Source: Bacteroidia bacterium
GTDB lineage: Bacteria > Bacteroidota > Bacteroidia > Flavobacteriales_D > Crocinitomicaceae
Direction of reading: 5' to 3'
Length of the DNA stretch: 60,416 nt
Assembly: GCA_030427935.1 (NCBI GenBank)
Contig: JAUICI010000003.1
Location: 1 to 60,416 of the forward strand
Position numbers and translations under genes: made by a program. Numbering within the stretch: position 1 is the stretch's first letter; each line of letters begins with the position of its first letter. The notes under the pieces were generated by a model, which saw nothing but the letters and a program-made list of their open reading frames with translations, ran no database searches and had not been told where the DNA came from. Positions 1-8,639 of this stretch are shown here, piece after piece.

Positions 1-2
1 CA

Positions 3-2195
3 TCCGACTTCCCAATGAGAAATGCTTACCAAGGAACTCCTGGCGGAGGTGATTACGATGGAATTGTTTTCAAATTTGATTCACTTCTAACAGATCTGAA
101 ATTTTCAACTTATCTGGGTGGAATTTCGAAAGATGCTTGTTATTCAGTAAAGATTATCAACGACACTTCTATAGTGGTAGCCGGAGGGACTTGTTCCAAT
201 AACTTTCCTACAACACCTGGGGCATATCAAGGTGCTTATCAAGGTGGAATTGCGGATGCTTTTATTTCAATTTTAAGCAAGGATGGTCAAACTTTAAGAC
301 ATTCAACATTTTTTGGTACAACCGATTATGAACAAAACTATTTTGTAGAAGTTGATCGTTGGGGAAAAGTGTTTACCGTTGGCCAATCTCGAGGAACTGT
401 TCCCGTTAGCCCGGGCACATACAGCAACCCAAATAGTAAACAATTCCTTACGAAATTCAGTGAGGACTTATCCACTATGGAAATCAGCACAGTCTTTGGA
501 AACGGTAATGGTTTAATCAATATCTCACCAGCAGCTTTTCTGGTTGATTTTTGTGGAAACACTTACGTTTCAGGCTGGGGTGCTGGATTATCCGCTGGAA
601 GTCAAATGCAACAAACGAATCTAACGGGAATGCCCATTACATTTGATGCTTTTCAACCAAGTTCTGGTGACGGAAGAAACTTTTATTTGATTGTTCTAGG
701 AAGAGATTTTGAAAGCCTTCTATACGGATCCTATATTGGAAGTGGTTCTTCTAGGGAACATGTTGATGGTGGTACTTCTAGATTTGATAAAAATGGAATT
801 GTTTACCAATCGGTTTGTGGGGGATGTACAAATGACTCAGGTTTCCCAACTACTCCAGGTGCGGTTTCGAATACCAATAATTCGAGCAACTGTAATAACC
901 TTGTCTTCAAATTCGACTTCGAGATTGTCCCAAAAGCTGAGTTTACACCGGATGTTACGGAAGGATGTGCACCCTTTACTGTACAGTTCATGAATACTTC
1001 TTCTGATTCTACCAACTATTTATGGGATTTTGGAGATGGAGATACCACTTCTCAGGATTTCAACCCAGTCAAAGTTTATGACACTCCGGGAGTTTATCAA
1101 GTGAAATTATTGGTTACTGACACCATTTGCTTGCTGGTTGATACTGCTGAAGTAACCATTACAGTTTACGATTCCTTGCTTATTACAACCATGAACGATA
1201 CCGTGATTTGTGGTCCAGCTACTTTTGATATTTGGGCAAGTTCTTATGGCACTTCGGTTGAATATCAGTGGTCTTCGACGAATCAATTTTTAGACACTCT
1301 AAATGCGAATCTGGCAGATTCCGTCTTAACGATCAACCCTGGAAACCCACAATATTACTACGTTAGAATTACCAATCCCTGGTGTACCGAAATCGACTCA
1401 GTCTATATTGATTTTATAGGTGACGTGCTGGTCATTAATCCCGATACCAATATTTGCTTGGGTGATGTTATTAACTTACAAGTAGTCAATACCAATCCAA
1501 GTGTCACCTTCACTTACGATTGGCAACCGGCTTCTGAAATTATTTCAGGCCAAGGAACCCCAACGGTTACGGTTTCACCTTCAAGTACTACGACTTTTAC
1601 CATTAATGCGGTCAGTAGCAATGGCTGTGTGATATCGGAAGACATTGAAGTTGGTGTATACTTTATTGATCCGGCTTCTGTTGATGCAACTGCACAATTG
1701 GATACGATTTATCAAGGTGGCTCGACATTCTTGTATGCCTCACCAGATTCAGCAGGATATACCTATCAATGGGTTCCTCCAAACACTTTGGATAATCCTT
1801 TATTGCAATCACCTTTAGCCACGCCAACACAAGATACTTGGTATTTAGTGATTATAAGAAAAGGAGGCTGTGTGGACACTGCACAAGTGAAAGTAACGGT
1901 CTTGGAAAATATTTGTGACGACCCTACGGTCTTCATTCCAAATGCCTTCACCCCGAATGATGACGGTATAAACGACGAAGTTCTAGTAAGAGGAGATAAT
2001 ATTGAATTGATGACCTTCAGAATCTTTGATCGATGGGGAGAAATGGTTTTTGAAACAGAAGATCAAACTGTTGGATGGGATGGAACTTTCAAAGGGAAAT
2101 TATTGAACCCAGATGTATATGTCTACTATCTGGATGTCACCTGCGTGGGTGGAGACGAACAATTAATAAAAGGGAATATTACCATAATTAGATAA
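3..2195 (+). CDS. T9SS type B cargo: SBBP repeats, PKD domain, gliding motility-associated C-terminal domain (5' partial)
   Basis: The reading frame is open to the left edge and the first in-window ATG (base 15) sits inside a repeat (DFPMRNAYQ matches later DFPTTPGAYQ copies), so the true start lies upstream. The visible 731 codons hold SBBP-type repeats with recurring FPTTPGAY motifs over roughly the first 290 residues. A PKD domain follows (about residues 315-390, with the WDFGDGDT core), then Ig-like segments. The C-terminal domain (about 635-731) has FIPNAFTPNDDGIND and DRWGE, the hallmark of CHU_C/type B sorting domains recognised by the type IX secretion system. It is inferred to be a secreted, cell-surface adhesin-like protein. 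The next gene encodes a PorP/SprF protein, the usual partner for export of type B cargo. The function of the exported part is unknown. Confidence 0.9.
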   Translation, partial: SDFPMRNAYQGTPGGGDYDGIVFKFDSLLTDLKFSTYLGGISKDACYSVKIINDTSIVVAGGTCSNNFPTTPGAYQGAYQGGIADAFISILSKDGQTLRHSTFFGTTDYEQNYFVEVDRWGKVFTVGQSRGTVPVSPGTYSNPNSKQFLTKFSEDLSTMEISTVFGNGNGLINISPAAFLVDFCGNTYVSGWGAGLSAGSQMQQTNLTGMPITFDAFQPSSGDGRNFYLIVLGRDFESLLYGSYIGSGSSREHVDGGTSRFDKNGIVYQSVCGGCTNDSGFPTTPGAVSNTNNSSNCNNLVFKFDFEIVPKAEFTPDVTEGCAPFTVQFMNTSSDSTNYLWDFGDGDTTSQDFNPVKVYDTPGVYQVKLLVTDTICLLVDTAEVTITVYDSLLITTMNDTVICGPATFDIWASSYGTSVEYQWSSTNQFLDTLNANLADSVLTINPGNPQYYYVRITNPWCTEIDSVYIDFIGDVLVINPDTNICLGDVINLQVVNTNPSVTFTYDWQPASEIISGQGTPTVTVSPSSTTTFTINAVSSNGCVISEDIEVGVYFIDPASVDATAQLDTIYQGGSTFLYASPDSAGYTYQWVPPNTLDNPLLQSPLATPTQDTWYLVIIRKGGCVDTAQVKVTVLENICDDPTVFIPNAFTPNDDGINDEVLVRGDNIELMTFRIFDRWGEMVFETEDQTVGWDGTFKGKLLNPDVYVYYLDVTCVGGDEQLIKGNITIIR

Positions 2196-2202
2196 TCTCT
2201 TT

Positions 2203-2234
2203 AAATAACCCCGGAATTATTTCCGGGGTTATTT
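2203..2234 (+). terminator. Perfect 14-bp hairpin after the type B cargo gene
   Basis: The two arms AAATAACCCCGGAA and TTCCGGGGTTATTT pair perfectly around a 4-base TTAT loop, 8 bases after the stop codon. The right arm ends in TTATTT, giving a modest U-rich tail. It probably ends or attenuates transcription before the PorP/SprF gene, which would partly uncouple cargo from export partner. Confidence 0.8.
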
Positions 2235-2261
2235 TAAAAGGGAAATAGGAAATAGAAAAAT

Positions 2262-3269
2262 TTGATAATTAAAAAAACCATACTAACATTTTTATTCTTC
2301 GCGAATGCGTTGGTTTTTTCCCAAGACATTCACTGGTCTCAGTACATGCAGAACCCGGTTTTCATGAACCCTGGACTTACAGGAAATTTCGATGGGAATT
2401 ACCGATTCATTGCAAATGGAAGATGGCAATGGAAATCTGTAACGGTTCCGTATCAGACCATTAATATAACAGCAGACACTAGAGGACTTGGTCTTCCTAA
2501 TTTAGGTTTAGGGATCATGTTTTTCTATGATGTTGCGGGAGATTCAAAATTATCAACATTGGAATTCATGGTTTCAGGTGCTTACAGTTTAAACTTATCC
2601 AAAGATTCGGTTCACCGTATCATGCCTGGACTTCAACTTGGTATTAATCATCGACAAATTGACTATGAAGGATTAAAATTTGACAGCCAATACAATGGGT
2701 TTTATTATGATCCTAGTTTAGCCAATGGGGAAATTTTCCCAACCATGAAAAAAACCAATTTCAATATGAGCGTTGGTTTCGTCTACACTTGGGAAGTAAA
2801 TAAACGAAAGCGCGTGAATGCGGGTGTGAGTGTACACAACTTAACGATGCCAGATCAGAGTTTCTTCCAAGTCAAACAAATCCGAAGAGAAATACGGACT
2901 TCTGTTTTTGCTGAAGGTCAATTTAAAGTAGCCGATAAATGGGATGTACTTCCTTCCCTATTCATGAATCTTCAAGGAAAATATTTTGAGTTCATTTTTG
3001 GTGGATGGGGAAGATATATTCTGAAAGATGAAAAAGGAACCTATATGGGTCTTTTCGCAGGAATTTGGTATCGCGCTCTTGATGCTGGAAGTATTGGAGT
3101 CGGCTTTGAATACAATTCCCTTTGGGGAGGAATTACCTATGATTTGAATTTTTCCAAACTTACCGTAGCTTCGAATGCCCGTGGGGGAATTGAATTCTCT
3201 TTGCGCTACATTCTTAAATATCACAAACCAAAAAATGTTCGATACAGAATTTGCCCGGAATTTATATGA
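2262..3269 (+). CDS. PorP/SprF family type IX secretion membrane protein
   Basis: 335 residues with a cleavable signal peptide (about 1-20, ending ALVFSQ) followed by the family signature DIHWSQYMQNPVFMNPGLTG, seen at the mature N-terminus of PorP/SprF proteins. The rest is aromatic and alternating, as expected for an outer-membrane beta-barrel. The family helps secretion or surface attachment of T9SS cargo, especially proteins with type B C-terminal domains, and the gene just upstream encodes such a cargo. The start is TTG: no ATG occurs in frame before the middle of the mature protein (2346), and only the TTG gives an intact signal peptide. The stop overlaps the ATG of the next gene by 4 bases, so the two are probably translationally coupled. 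Confidence 0.93.
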   Translation: MIIKKTILTFLFFANALVFSQDIHWSQYMQNPVFMNPGLTGNFDGNYRFIANGRWQWKSVTVPYQTINITADTRGLGLPNLGLGIMFFYDVAGDSKLSTLEFMVSGAYSLNLSKDSVHRIMPGLQLGINHRQIDYEGLKFDSQYNGFYYDPSLANGEIFPTMKKTNFNMSVGFVYTWEVNKRKRVNAGVSVHNLTMPDQSFFQVKQIRREIRTSVFAEGQFKVADKWDVLPSLFMNLQGKYFEFIFGGWGRYILKDEKGTYMGLFAGIWYRALDAGSIGVGFEYNSLWGGITYDLNFSKLTVASNARGGIEFSLRYILKYHKPKNVRYRICPEFI

Positions 3270-5524
3270 GAAAAATTAGTCTGATTTTATTTCTTTCCTT
3301 GTGTTCCGTAGCATTCAATCAGAATCTGAAAGAGTGTATTCAATATTCCGAGGAGTTTCTTGAAAAAGGAGACGTATACCATGCCATCCAATATTTGGAA
3401 AAAGCTTTCGAAATTGACAGTAATTCGGTCGACATTAATTGGAGAATGGCAGAAGCACAACGACTCTATAAAGATTATCGAAAAGCTGAATATTTCTACG
3501 AAAAAGTCTACAAAAAAGAAGGTGCTAAACTCTTTCCAAAAAGTATATTCTATCTCGCTCAAATGCAAGAGCACAATGGAAAATATGACGAAGCGAAAGA
3601 TAGTTGGAAAAGATCCAAAAAGATTTTTCTAAAACAGAACAAAACTTACGAATACAAAAGAAGTAAACAAGGATTGAAAAATGCTTTGTGGCTGAAACAA
3701 GCTCTGAAAGACACGACAGAATACGAAATCATACAGCTACCAACTACAATCAACACCCCAAATTCCGAATTTGGACATACGATTGTAGATGGAAAATTCG
3801 CCTATTCTTCTTTAACTGCTGACTCAATTGGCTCAGATGAAGTTGTTTTTGGAACGGACTACAAAATGCGCCTCTTTATATGCGAAATGAAAGATTCTAC
3901 CTACTCGAAACCTACGCTATTGAAAGAACTGGAAGATGAAGGCTACTCAATAGGAAATGGATCTTTAAGTCATGACAAAACGCGCTTCTATTTTACCAAA
4001 TGCAAAGACGAAAACTACAAATTTCAATGTAAAATTTATGTAGCTCGAGTGAAAGATGGTAAGCTTCAAGATGTTGATGTTTTAGGCGACATGGTCAATG
4101 AAGAAGGTTCGAACAATACGCAACCGCGAATTGCGAAATACGAAGATGGTGAAATCCTGTTCTTTTCTTCTGACCGAGAAGATCGCAAAAGTCGTGGGGG
4201 CATGGATATTTGGTACTGCATGGTCACAGATGGAAATCAATACTCCAAAGCTTATAATGCTGGTAAAATTGTTAATACACCCGGAAATGAAATCACTCCT
4301 TATTATGATGAATCTGAAAAGGTACTGTATTTCTCTTCCAATTTCCATTTTGGTTTTGGCGGCTACGATGTCCAAAAAGCAATCGGTCCCGTGGGTAGTT
4401 TCCAGAAAGTGGAGAATGTTGGATTAGAAATCAACTCTCCCGCTCAAGATATTTATTTTTTCTTTGATGAGGATTCACATGATTATTATTTTAGTTCAAA
4501 TAGAATTGGCTCTCTTTATTCGAAAAATCCAACATGTTGTCACGACATTTACAAAGCAAGAATTCCAGCTATCCCAGAAGTAGATAGTGTCAAAGAAGAA
4601 ACCTTATTTGACTTGAATAAGCGCTTACCAGTGACCCTGTATTTTCATAACGACCGACCAGGACCCAAAACGATAAAAGACACCATCGAACTAAATTATA
4701 TGACTACCTATAATCGCTATACCGCGATGAAAGAAAAGTATAAAACCGAGTATTCCAGAGGCTTAACTGGAGATAAAGCAGAAGAGGCTCGAGAAGATAT
4801 TGCCGATTTCTTTCTTGAATATGTCGATCAAGGCGTGAAGGACCTGTATTGGTTCTCTGAATTACTTTTAAAAGAGCTGAAAAAAGGAAAACGCATTCGC
4901 GTAACTATCAAAGGTTTTGCTTCTCCTCTCGCACCAACTGCTTATAATGTACATCTAACAAGAAGAAGAATTGTTTCCCTGAAAAACTTTCTTTGGGAAT
5001 ATCAAGGAGGCGCTTTTCAACCCTATATGAGTGGAACTTCTGAAGATGGTGGTATCCTGAAATTTAATCAGAATCCATTTGGGGAGTACACAGCTGATAA
5101 ACTAATTTCAGACAACCCAAACGATAAGAAAAACTCCATCTACAATCGAAAAGCAGCTCTTGAAAGAAAAGTAGAAATTCAATCCGTTGATCTCATCCAG
5201 GAAGATTCTACAGGAGCTGAAGTTACTTTCGCAGAAGAAATTCATGATTTTGGGTCCAAAAAAATAGGTTCGCAATTGGAATACACCTTTGAATTCCGAA
5301 ACGATGGAAACGAGGACCTCATCATCGAAGACATTGAAATCCCTTGCGATTGCAATACAGCCAAGGTAGATAAAAACACCATCAAACCCGGAGAATCAGG
5401 ATTCCTAACCATGACTTTCGACACCAAAGGCTACGAAGGACATGCAGTTAAATCTGTCTACCTTATCACAAACGGAATCCCTGCGAAAAAGCGGATTGTG
5501 TTTACGGTGAAGTTGGTTCCTTAA
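3266..5524 (+). CDS. TPR / PD40 / divergent OmpA-like protein with C-terminal DUF1573 domain
   Basis: The start is taken at ATG 3266, which overlaps the upstream TGA (ATGA) and begins a clean signal peptide (MRKISLILFLSLCSVAFNQ); a TTG 15 bases earlier would spoil it. The 752-residue product has TPR-like helices (about 25-120), WD40-like PD40 beta-propeller segments with YYSSNR-type motifs (about 170-430), a divergent OmpA-like domain (about 480-650, KGFASPLAPTAYN with RRRI), and a C-terminal DUF1573 Ig-like domain (about 655-752, FEFRNDGNEDLIIEDI and CDCN). The arrangement recalls PorE-type proteins that link the T9SS to peptidoglycan. In the OmpA-like part the usual GHTD is GFAS, so the diaminopimelate-binding Asp is not evident. 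A periplasmic or outer-membrane anchoring role beside PorP/SprF is inferred. Confidence 0.85.
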   Translation: MRKISLILFLSLCSVAFNQNLKECIQYSEEFLEKGDVYHAIQYLEKAFEIDSNSVDINWRMAEAQRLYKDYRKAEYFYEKVYKKEGAKLFPKSIFYLAQMQEHNGKYDEAKDSWKRSKKIFLKQNKTYEYKRSKQGLKNALWLKQALKDTTEYEIIQLPTTINTPNSEFGHTIVDGKFAYSSLTADSIGSDEVVFGTDYKMRLFICEMKDSTYSKPTLLKELEDEGYSIGNGSLSHDKTRFYFTKCKDENYKFQCKIYVARVKDGKLQDVDVLGDMVNEEGSNNTQPRIAKYEDGEILFFSSDREDRKSRGGMDIWYCMVTDGNQYSKAYNAGKIVNTPGNEITPYYDESEKVLYFSSNFHFGFGGYDVQKAIGPVGSFQKVENVGLEINSPAQDIYFFFDEDSHDYYFSSNRIGSLYSKNPTCCHDIYKARIPAIPEVDSVKEETLFDLNKRLPVTLYFHNDRPGPKTIKDTIELNYMTTYNRYTAMKEKYKTEYSRGLTGDKAEEAREDIADFFLEYVDQGVKDLYWFSELLLKELKKGKRIRVTIKGFASPLAPTAYNVHLTRRRIVSLKNFLWEYQGGAFQPYMSGTSEDGGILKFNQNPFGEYTADKLISDNPNDKKNSIYNRKAALERKVEIQSVDLIQEDSTGAEVTFAEEIHDFGSKKIGSQLEYTFEFRNDGNEDLIIEDIEIPCDCNTAKVDKNTIKPGESGFLTMTFDTKGYEGHAVKSVYLITNGIPAKKRIVFTVKLVP

Positions 5525-6056
5525 TTAAGTTTATTCAGAATAACACTGGCGGCACTTCGACTGCTTCTCGACTCCACTACGTTTCGCTCGAATCTGCTCA
5601 GTGACCGTGTTTGTAATGCTGGTAAGAATAGGCCGCAATCCTAATTCGAGATGAATAGACGACCAGTCTTTGCGGCCTATTTTAATCAATCCATTATTCC
5701 GGTCCCTGCCGTGCCGTCAGCAAGCCTGAGGCGGCCGATGGAGCTGCTTGAGCGATCATGCAGCGATCTCGATAGCTATCGGGAGAAATGATCTGTCGAA
5801 AGCTAGTCGAAGGGCATGTTTATTCGAAAACGAGGCTAGGTAAAACATCAAGCACTTCGACTGCTTTTACTTCCCTGCGGTCAGTGAGATCGCTTCGCTA
5901 GGTTCGACTCCACTAAGTTTCGCTCACTTTCCAAATCCAAACTGGAAATAAGTATTAGTGTTCAGTTATGAAACTTCCATCTCGCCTTCCCATGGGTTAT
6001 ATGCCATTAAAGTCATGAAATCATAAGGTCCGAAACTCATAATTACAACAAAACCC
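5525..6056. repeat. Gene-free island with repeated intergenic units
   Basis: No credible gene lies here. Two related units are visible: 5553-5606 and 5853-5930. Both begin CACTTCGACTGCTT and contain CGACTCCACTA followed by GTTTCGCTC; the second has an extra stretch in the middle. Between them are an inverted pair AATAGGCCGCAA (5627-5638) / TTGCGGCCTATT (5670-5681), a 12-bp perfect palindrome CGATAGCTATCG (5770-5781), and locally raised GC content. Such short structured repeats are common between Bacteroidota genes. Their function, if any, is unknown. Part of the stretch may act as a terminator for the T9SS operon. Confidence 0.6.
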
Positions 6057-6064
6057 TATCTTTG
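6057..6064 (+). promoter_or_regulatory. Candidate Bacteroidota -7 element for the FKBP pair
   Basis: TATCTTTG matches the -7 consensus TAnnTTTG exactly, 22 bases before the ATG at 6087. No good TTTG -33 element is seen at the expected distance. Confidence 0.5.
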
Positions 6065-6086
6065 TCCCTCATTAAAACAAAAACAA

Positions 6087-6674
6087 ATGAACGAAGTAAG
6101 TTATGCAATTGGAACTTCAATTGCTGGAAGTTTGATTAATCAGAATTTAGAAGACATTAGTATTGATGATTTTGTGGCAGGGTTAAAAGACGCCTTGACT
6201 GGTCAGCCATTAAAGGTGACTCCACAAAAAGCAAATCAATTAATCCAAGAACATTTGGATGAAAAGAATAAACAAGCATTTGAAAAAAATAAAACTGAAG
6301 GAGTAAAATTCCTAGAGGAAAATGGGAAGAAAGACGGAGTCGTGACTTTAGAGTCTGGTCTTCAGTACGAAGTTTTGGTTGAAGGAGATGGTGCAAAACC
6401 AGGTGAAACGGATCAGGTAACTGTGCATTATACAGGAACTCTAATTGATGGAACGGTATTCGATTCTTCAGTGCAAAGAGGTCAGCCAGCTTCATTTGGC
6501 GTAAACCAAGTGATCAAAGGTTGGACAGAAGCACTTCAGTTGATGCCTGCTGGATCAAAATGGAAACTAGCTATTCCGGAAGAATTGGCTTATGGTGCAA
6601 ACCCTCATCCGGGTGGACCAATCAAGCCATTCATGACTTTGCTTTTTGAAGTAGAATTAATTTCAGTAAACTAA
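6087..6674 (+). CDS. FKBP-type peptidyl-prolyl cis-trans isomerase (cytoplasmic, FklB-like)
   Basis: 195 residues with no signal peptide. An alpha-helical FKBP N-terminal (dimerisation) module starting NEVSYAIGTSIA covers about residues 1-80, and a classical FKBP domain covers about 95-195. The binding-pocket pattern is complete: VHYTG, VFDSS, QVIKGW, LAYG and the closing LLFEVELI. The enzyme should accelerate proline isomerisation and probably acts as a folding helper in the cytoplasm. Its stop overlaps the next gene's start by one base (TAATG), so the two isomerases are made together. Confidence 0.92.
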   Translation: MNEVSYAIGTSIAGSLINQNLEDISIDDFVAGLKDALTGQPLKVTPQKANQLIQEHLDEKNKQAFEKNKTEGVKFLEENGKKDGVVTLESGLQYEVLVEGDGAKPGETDQVTVHYTGTLIDGTVFDSSVQRGQPASFGVNQVIKGWTEALQLMPAGSKWKLAIPEELAYGANPHPGGPIKPFMTLLFEVELISVN

Positions 6675-7609
6675 TGAAACATTTATTTTTAGGAATCTTC
6701 GCTTTGGCACTCTTTTCTTGTGGTGGAGGTGAAGAAGAGGAAGCTGGCAGCAAAGAAGGCACCACTTCTTCGTGCAACCCACAGACAAAAATTGAAATGC
6801 AAACACTGGAAGAAGAAGTTTCCTATTCCATTGGATATTCAAACTGTGAAGAAATGCGCATGCAATTGACTCAAGCGAAATTGGAAGCCTATGTCTTACT
6901 AGGTGACTATTTCAAAGGGTTTTCTCAAGTTTTAAGAGGAGAAGAAACTTCCATGTCTGAAGATGAAGCAAATGAATTGTTGAGCAAATATTTCAGAAGA
7001 GGAGGAATGCCGGATTCAAGCATGATTTCCCCGAAAGAAGCTTCTTATGCTTTGGGAGTTCAGCAAGCAAATTTAACAATGCGCGGGCTGGATAAAAATG
7101 GTGTTTGGAAAGATTTCAATGGCGATTTTATCGCGGTTGGTTTTGAAGATTCTTATTGTGGAAATGCCCCACAGCTTCCAAAAGAAGAAATCGTTCCTAA
7201 AGTGGTTCAATACATGAGTCGATTGAATGAGGTAAAAGGAGAACAATTCCTCACTGAAAATGCAAAAAGAGAAGGCGTAAAAGTGACCGAATCTGGATTG
7301 CAGTACGAAATCATCAAACCTGGTTCTGGACCAAATCCAACGGAAAAGAATAAAGCTCAGGTTTATTATAAAGGAATGTTATTGGATAGCACAGTATTTG
7401 ACCAAAGACTTGCTCCCCAAGAGCCTTTTGAATTCTCATTGGCTGGTGGCGTAATCATGGGTTGGCTTGAAGGTGCGAAATTGATGAAGAAAGGTGCGAA
7501 ATACATCTTTTACATCCCGCACAACATGGCCTATGGTGCTCAAGGTGGTGGACCTATTCCACCCTATTCTACTTTGATTTTTGAAGTGGAAATGATCGAT
7601 TTTAATTAA
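6674..7609 (+). CDS. FKBP-type peptidyl-prolyl isomerase, lipoprotein with duplicated N-terminal module
   Basis: 311 residues starting with a lipoprotein signal (LFLGIFALALFSCGGG; lipidated Cys at about 16) followed by an acidic stretch, so the protein is probably tethered in the periplasmic space. Two consecutive FKBP N-terminal-like modules are visible, one starting VSYSIGYSNC (about 48) and one starting ASYALGVQQA (about 125), where the upstream paralogue has one. The FKBP catalytic domain (about 215-311) keeps VYYKG, VFDQR, GVIMGW, MAYG and LIFEVEMI. It is inferred to assist folding of exported proteins. A strong terminator follows directly. Confidence 0.9.
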   Translation: MKHLFLGIFALALFSCGGGEEEEAGSKEGTTSSCNPQTKIEMQTLEEEVSYSIGYSNCEEMRMQLTQAKLEAYVLLGDYFKGFSQVLRGEETSMSEDEANELLSKYFRRGGMPDSSMISPKEASYALGVQQANLTMRGLDKNGVWKDFNGDFIAVGFEDSYCGNAPQLPKEEIVPKVVQYMSRLNEVKGEQFLTENAKREGVKVTESGLQYEIIKPGSGPNPTEKNKAQVYYKGMLLDSTVFDQRLAPQEPFEFSLAGGVIMGWLEGAKLMKKGAKYIFYIPHNMAYGAQGGGPIPPYSTLIFEVEMIDFN

Positions 7610-7613
7610 TAAA

Positions 7614-7639
7614 AAAAAGGAGCTTTCGGGCTCCTTTTT
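7614..7639 (+). terminator. Rho-independent terminator after the FKBP operon
   Basis: AAAAAGGAGC and GCTCCTTTTT form a perfect 10-bp stem around a six-base loop, ending in a T-run, 5 bases after the stop codon. Confidence 0.88.
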
Positions 7640-7671
7640 CATTACAACTTTAATTAAAACAAATGAACTAA

Positions 7672-7899
7672 TTAGTCATTCACCACGATATCACTAATTA
7701 TAAACTGGTCCCAGAATTCGGAACTTAACACAAAAAACTTTACTAAAAACTTTCGGTTCACATTCACTTTCTCGAAAAGCTTGAAATCTCGGATTAATTC
7801 ACTTCTCGATTTTGTAAATTTTACCATCTTCCCATTTTCGTCTCTAAAGCAAAAATGATCATTATGATACCCTTGATATGTCATTGTCATCTCTCTCAT
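7672..7899 (-). CDS. Small uncharacterised protein (75 aa)
   Basis: A 75-codon frame whose first ATG lies 38 bases inside the end of the upstream P-loop gene; in-frame ATGs at 7890 and 7884 would shorten the overlap, and an AGAGAG stretch sits six bases before the latter. The product is mixed charged and hydrophobic (GYHNDHFCFRDENGKMVKF...), without signal peptide or membrane segment. I do not recognise the family. Support comes from tight placement behind the P-loop gene on the same strand and protein-like composition. It could be a small beta-rich regulatory or partner protein. Confidence 0.55.
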   Translation of the reverse strand: MREMTMTYQGYHNDHFCFRDENGKMVKFTKSRSELIRDFKLFEKVNVNRKFLVKFFVLSSEFWDQFIISDIVVND

Positions 7900-8491
7900 A
7901 ATTGAATAATTTTGATTTAAATAATAGCTCTTGAGCGATCAAGTATGGCGCTCGATCATTAGCGAATATGACATGTTTTGCAAGGTGTTGATTCATCATT
8001 GACAAAACAAATTCTTCGTTTTTCTCCATATAGGATTCAATTGAAGCATATTTGAATGGATGATTCTTATATCTTTTGATCAACCTTGAATTCAATAAGT
8101 CAATCGACTTTTGTGAATCTTCATAAGGAAGAATTAAAAAGACATTGGGATATCCCTTAAACAATTGAATCAATTTCTCACAACGCACATGATCTTCACA
8201 ATGTGTATCTGAGGCTCCTAGGTCAATTATACCTTTGAACTTAGTTAGCAAGTTTTCAAGATCTTCTACACCAAAATATCGGTGAGCATAATTAACCAAG
8301 CCTCCAAAACCCTGTACCTGCAACACTCTTCTTCCCTTGTTGATATCGTATCCATTTTGAAATCGGTAATACCACTTCAAACGGTCAACGGGATAATTGT
8401 AATAGCCTGTCAGTTCCGACAATTTCTCTGCTATAACAGTCTTTCCTGTTGCCATGGGACCAATCAGAATGATGCTTTGCTTACTATCCAT
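7862..8491 (-). CDS. P-loop NTPase, small-molecule kinase-like (209 aa)
   Basis: The N-terminus IILIGPMATGKTVIAEKL has a clear Walker A motif (GPMATGKT, residues 11-18) set as in shikimate-kinase-like and adenylate-kinase-like proteins. Later, LGASDTHCED and ILPYEDSQKSIDLLNSRLIKRY resemble the base-sensing and lid regions of such kinases. No signal peptide or membrane segment is seen, so it should be cytoplasmic. Substrate and pathway are unknown; shikimate kinase itself is not supported because the substrate-binding residues are not recognisable. It overlaps the following small gene and sits in a run of uncharacterised genes downstream of a two-component system. Confidence 0.75.
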   Translation of the reverse strand: MDSKQSIILIGPMATGKTVIAEKLSELTGYYNYPVDRLKWYYRFQNGYDINKGRRVLQVQGFGGLVNYAHRYFGVEDLENLLTKFKGIIDLGASDTHCEDHVRCEKLIQLFKGYPNVFLILPYEDSQKSIDLLNSRLIKRYKNHPFKYASIESYMEKNEEFVLSMMNQHLAKHVIFANDRAPYLIAQELLFKSKLFNYERDDNDISRVS

Positions 8492-8639
8492 TTTTACAAT
8501 GATTTGAGTAAATAAATTGTACCAAACATGAGTAAAATCATTAGAAATATGAAGCCAACCAGATACAACCGATACAAGAAAAACTTCATGGTATTGTATC
8601 TCCTGGGTGCTCTCACCGCTGCTAGTTGGACTTTCTTTT

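Noticed and set aside
7862-8491. Shikimate kinase assignment for the P-loop protein
   Set aside because: Only the Walker A region fits well; shikimate-binding residues are not recognisable.
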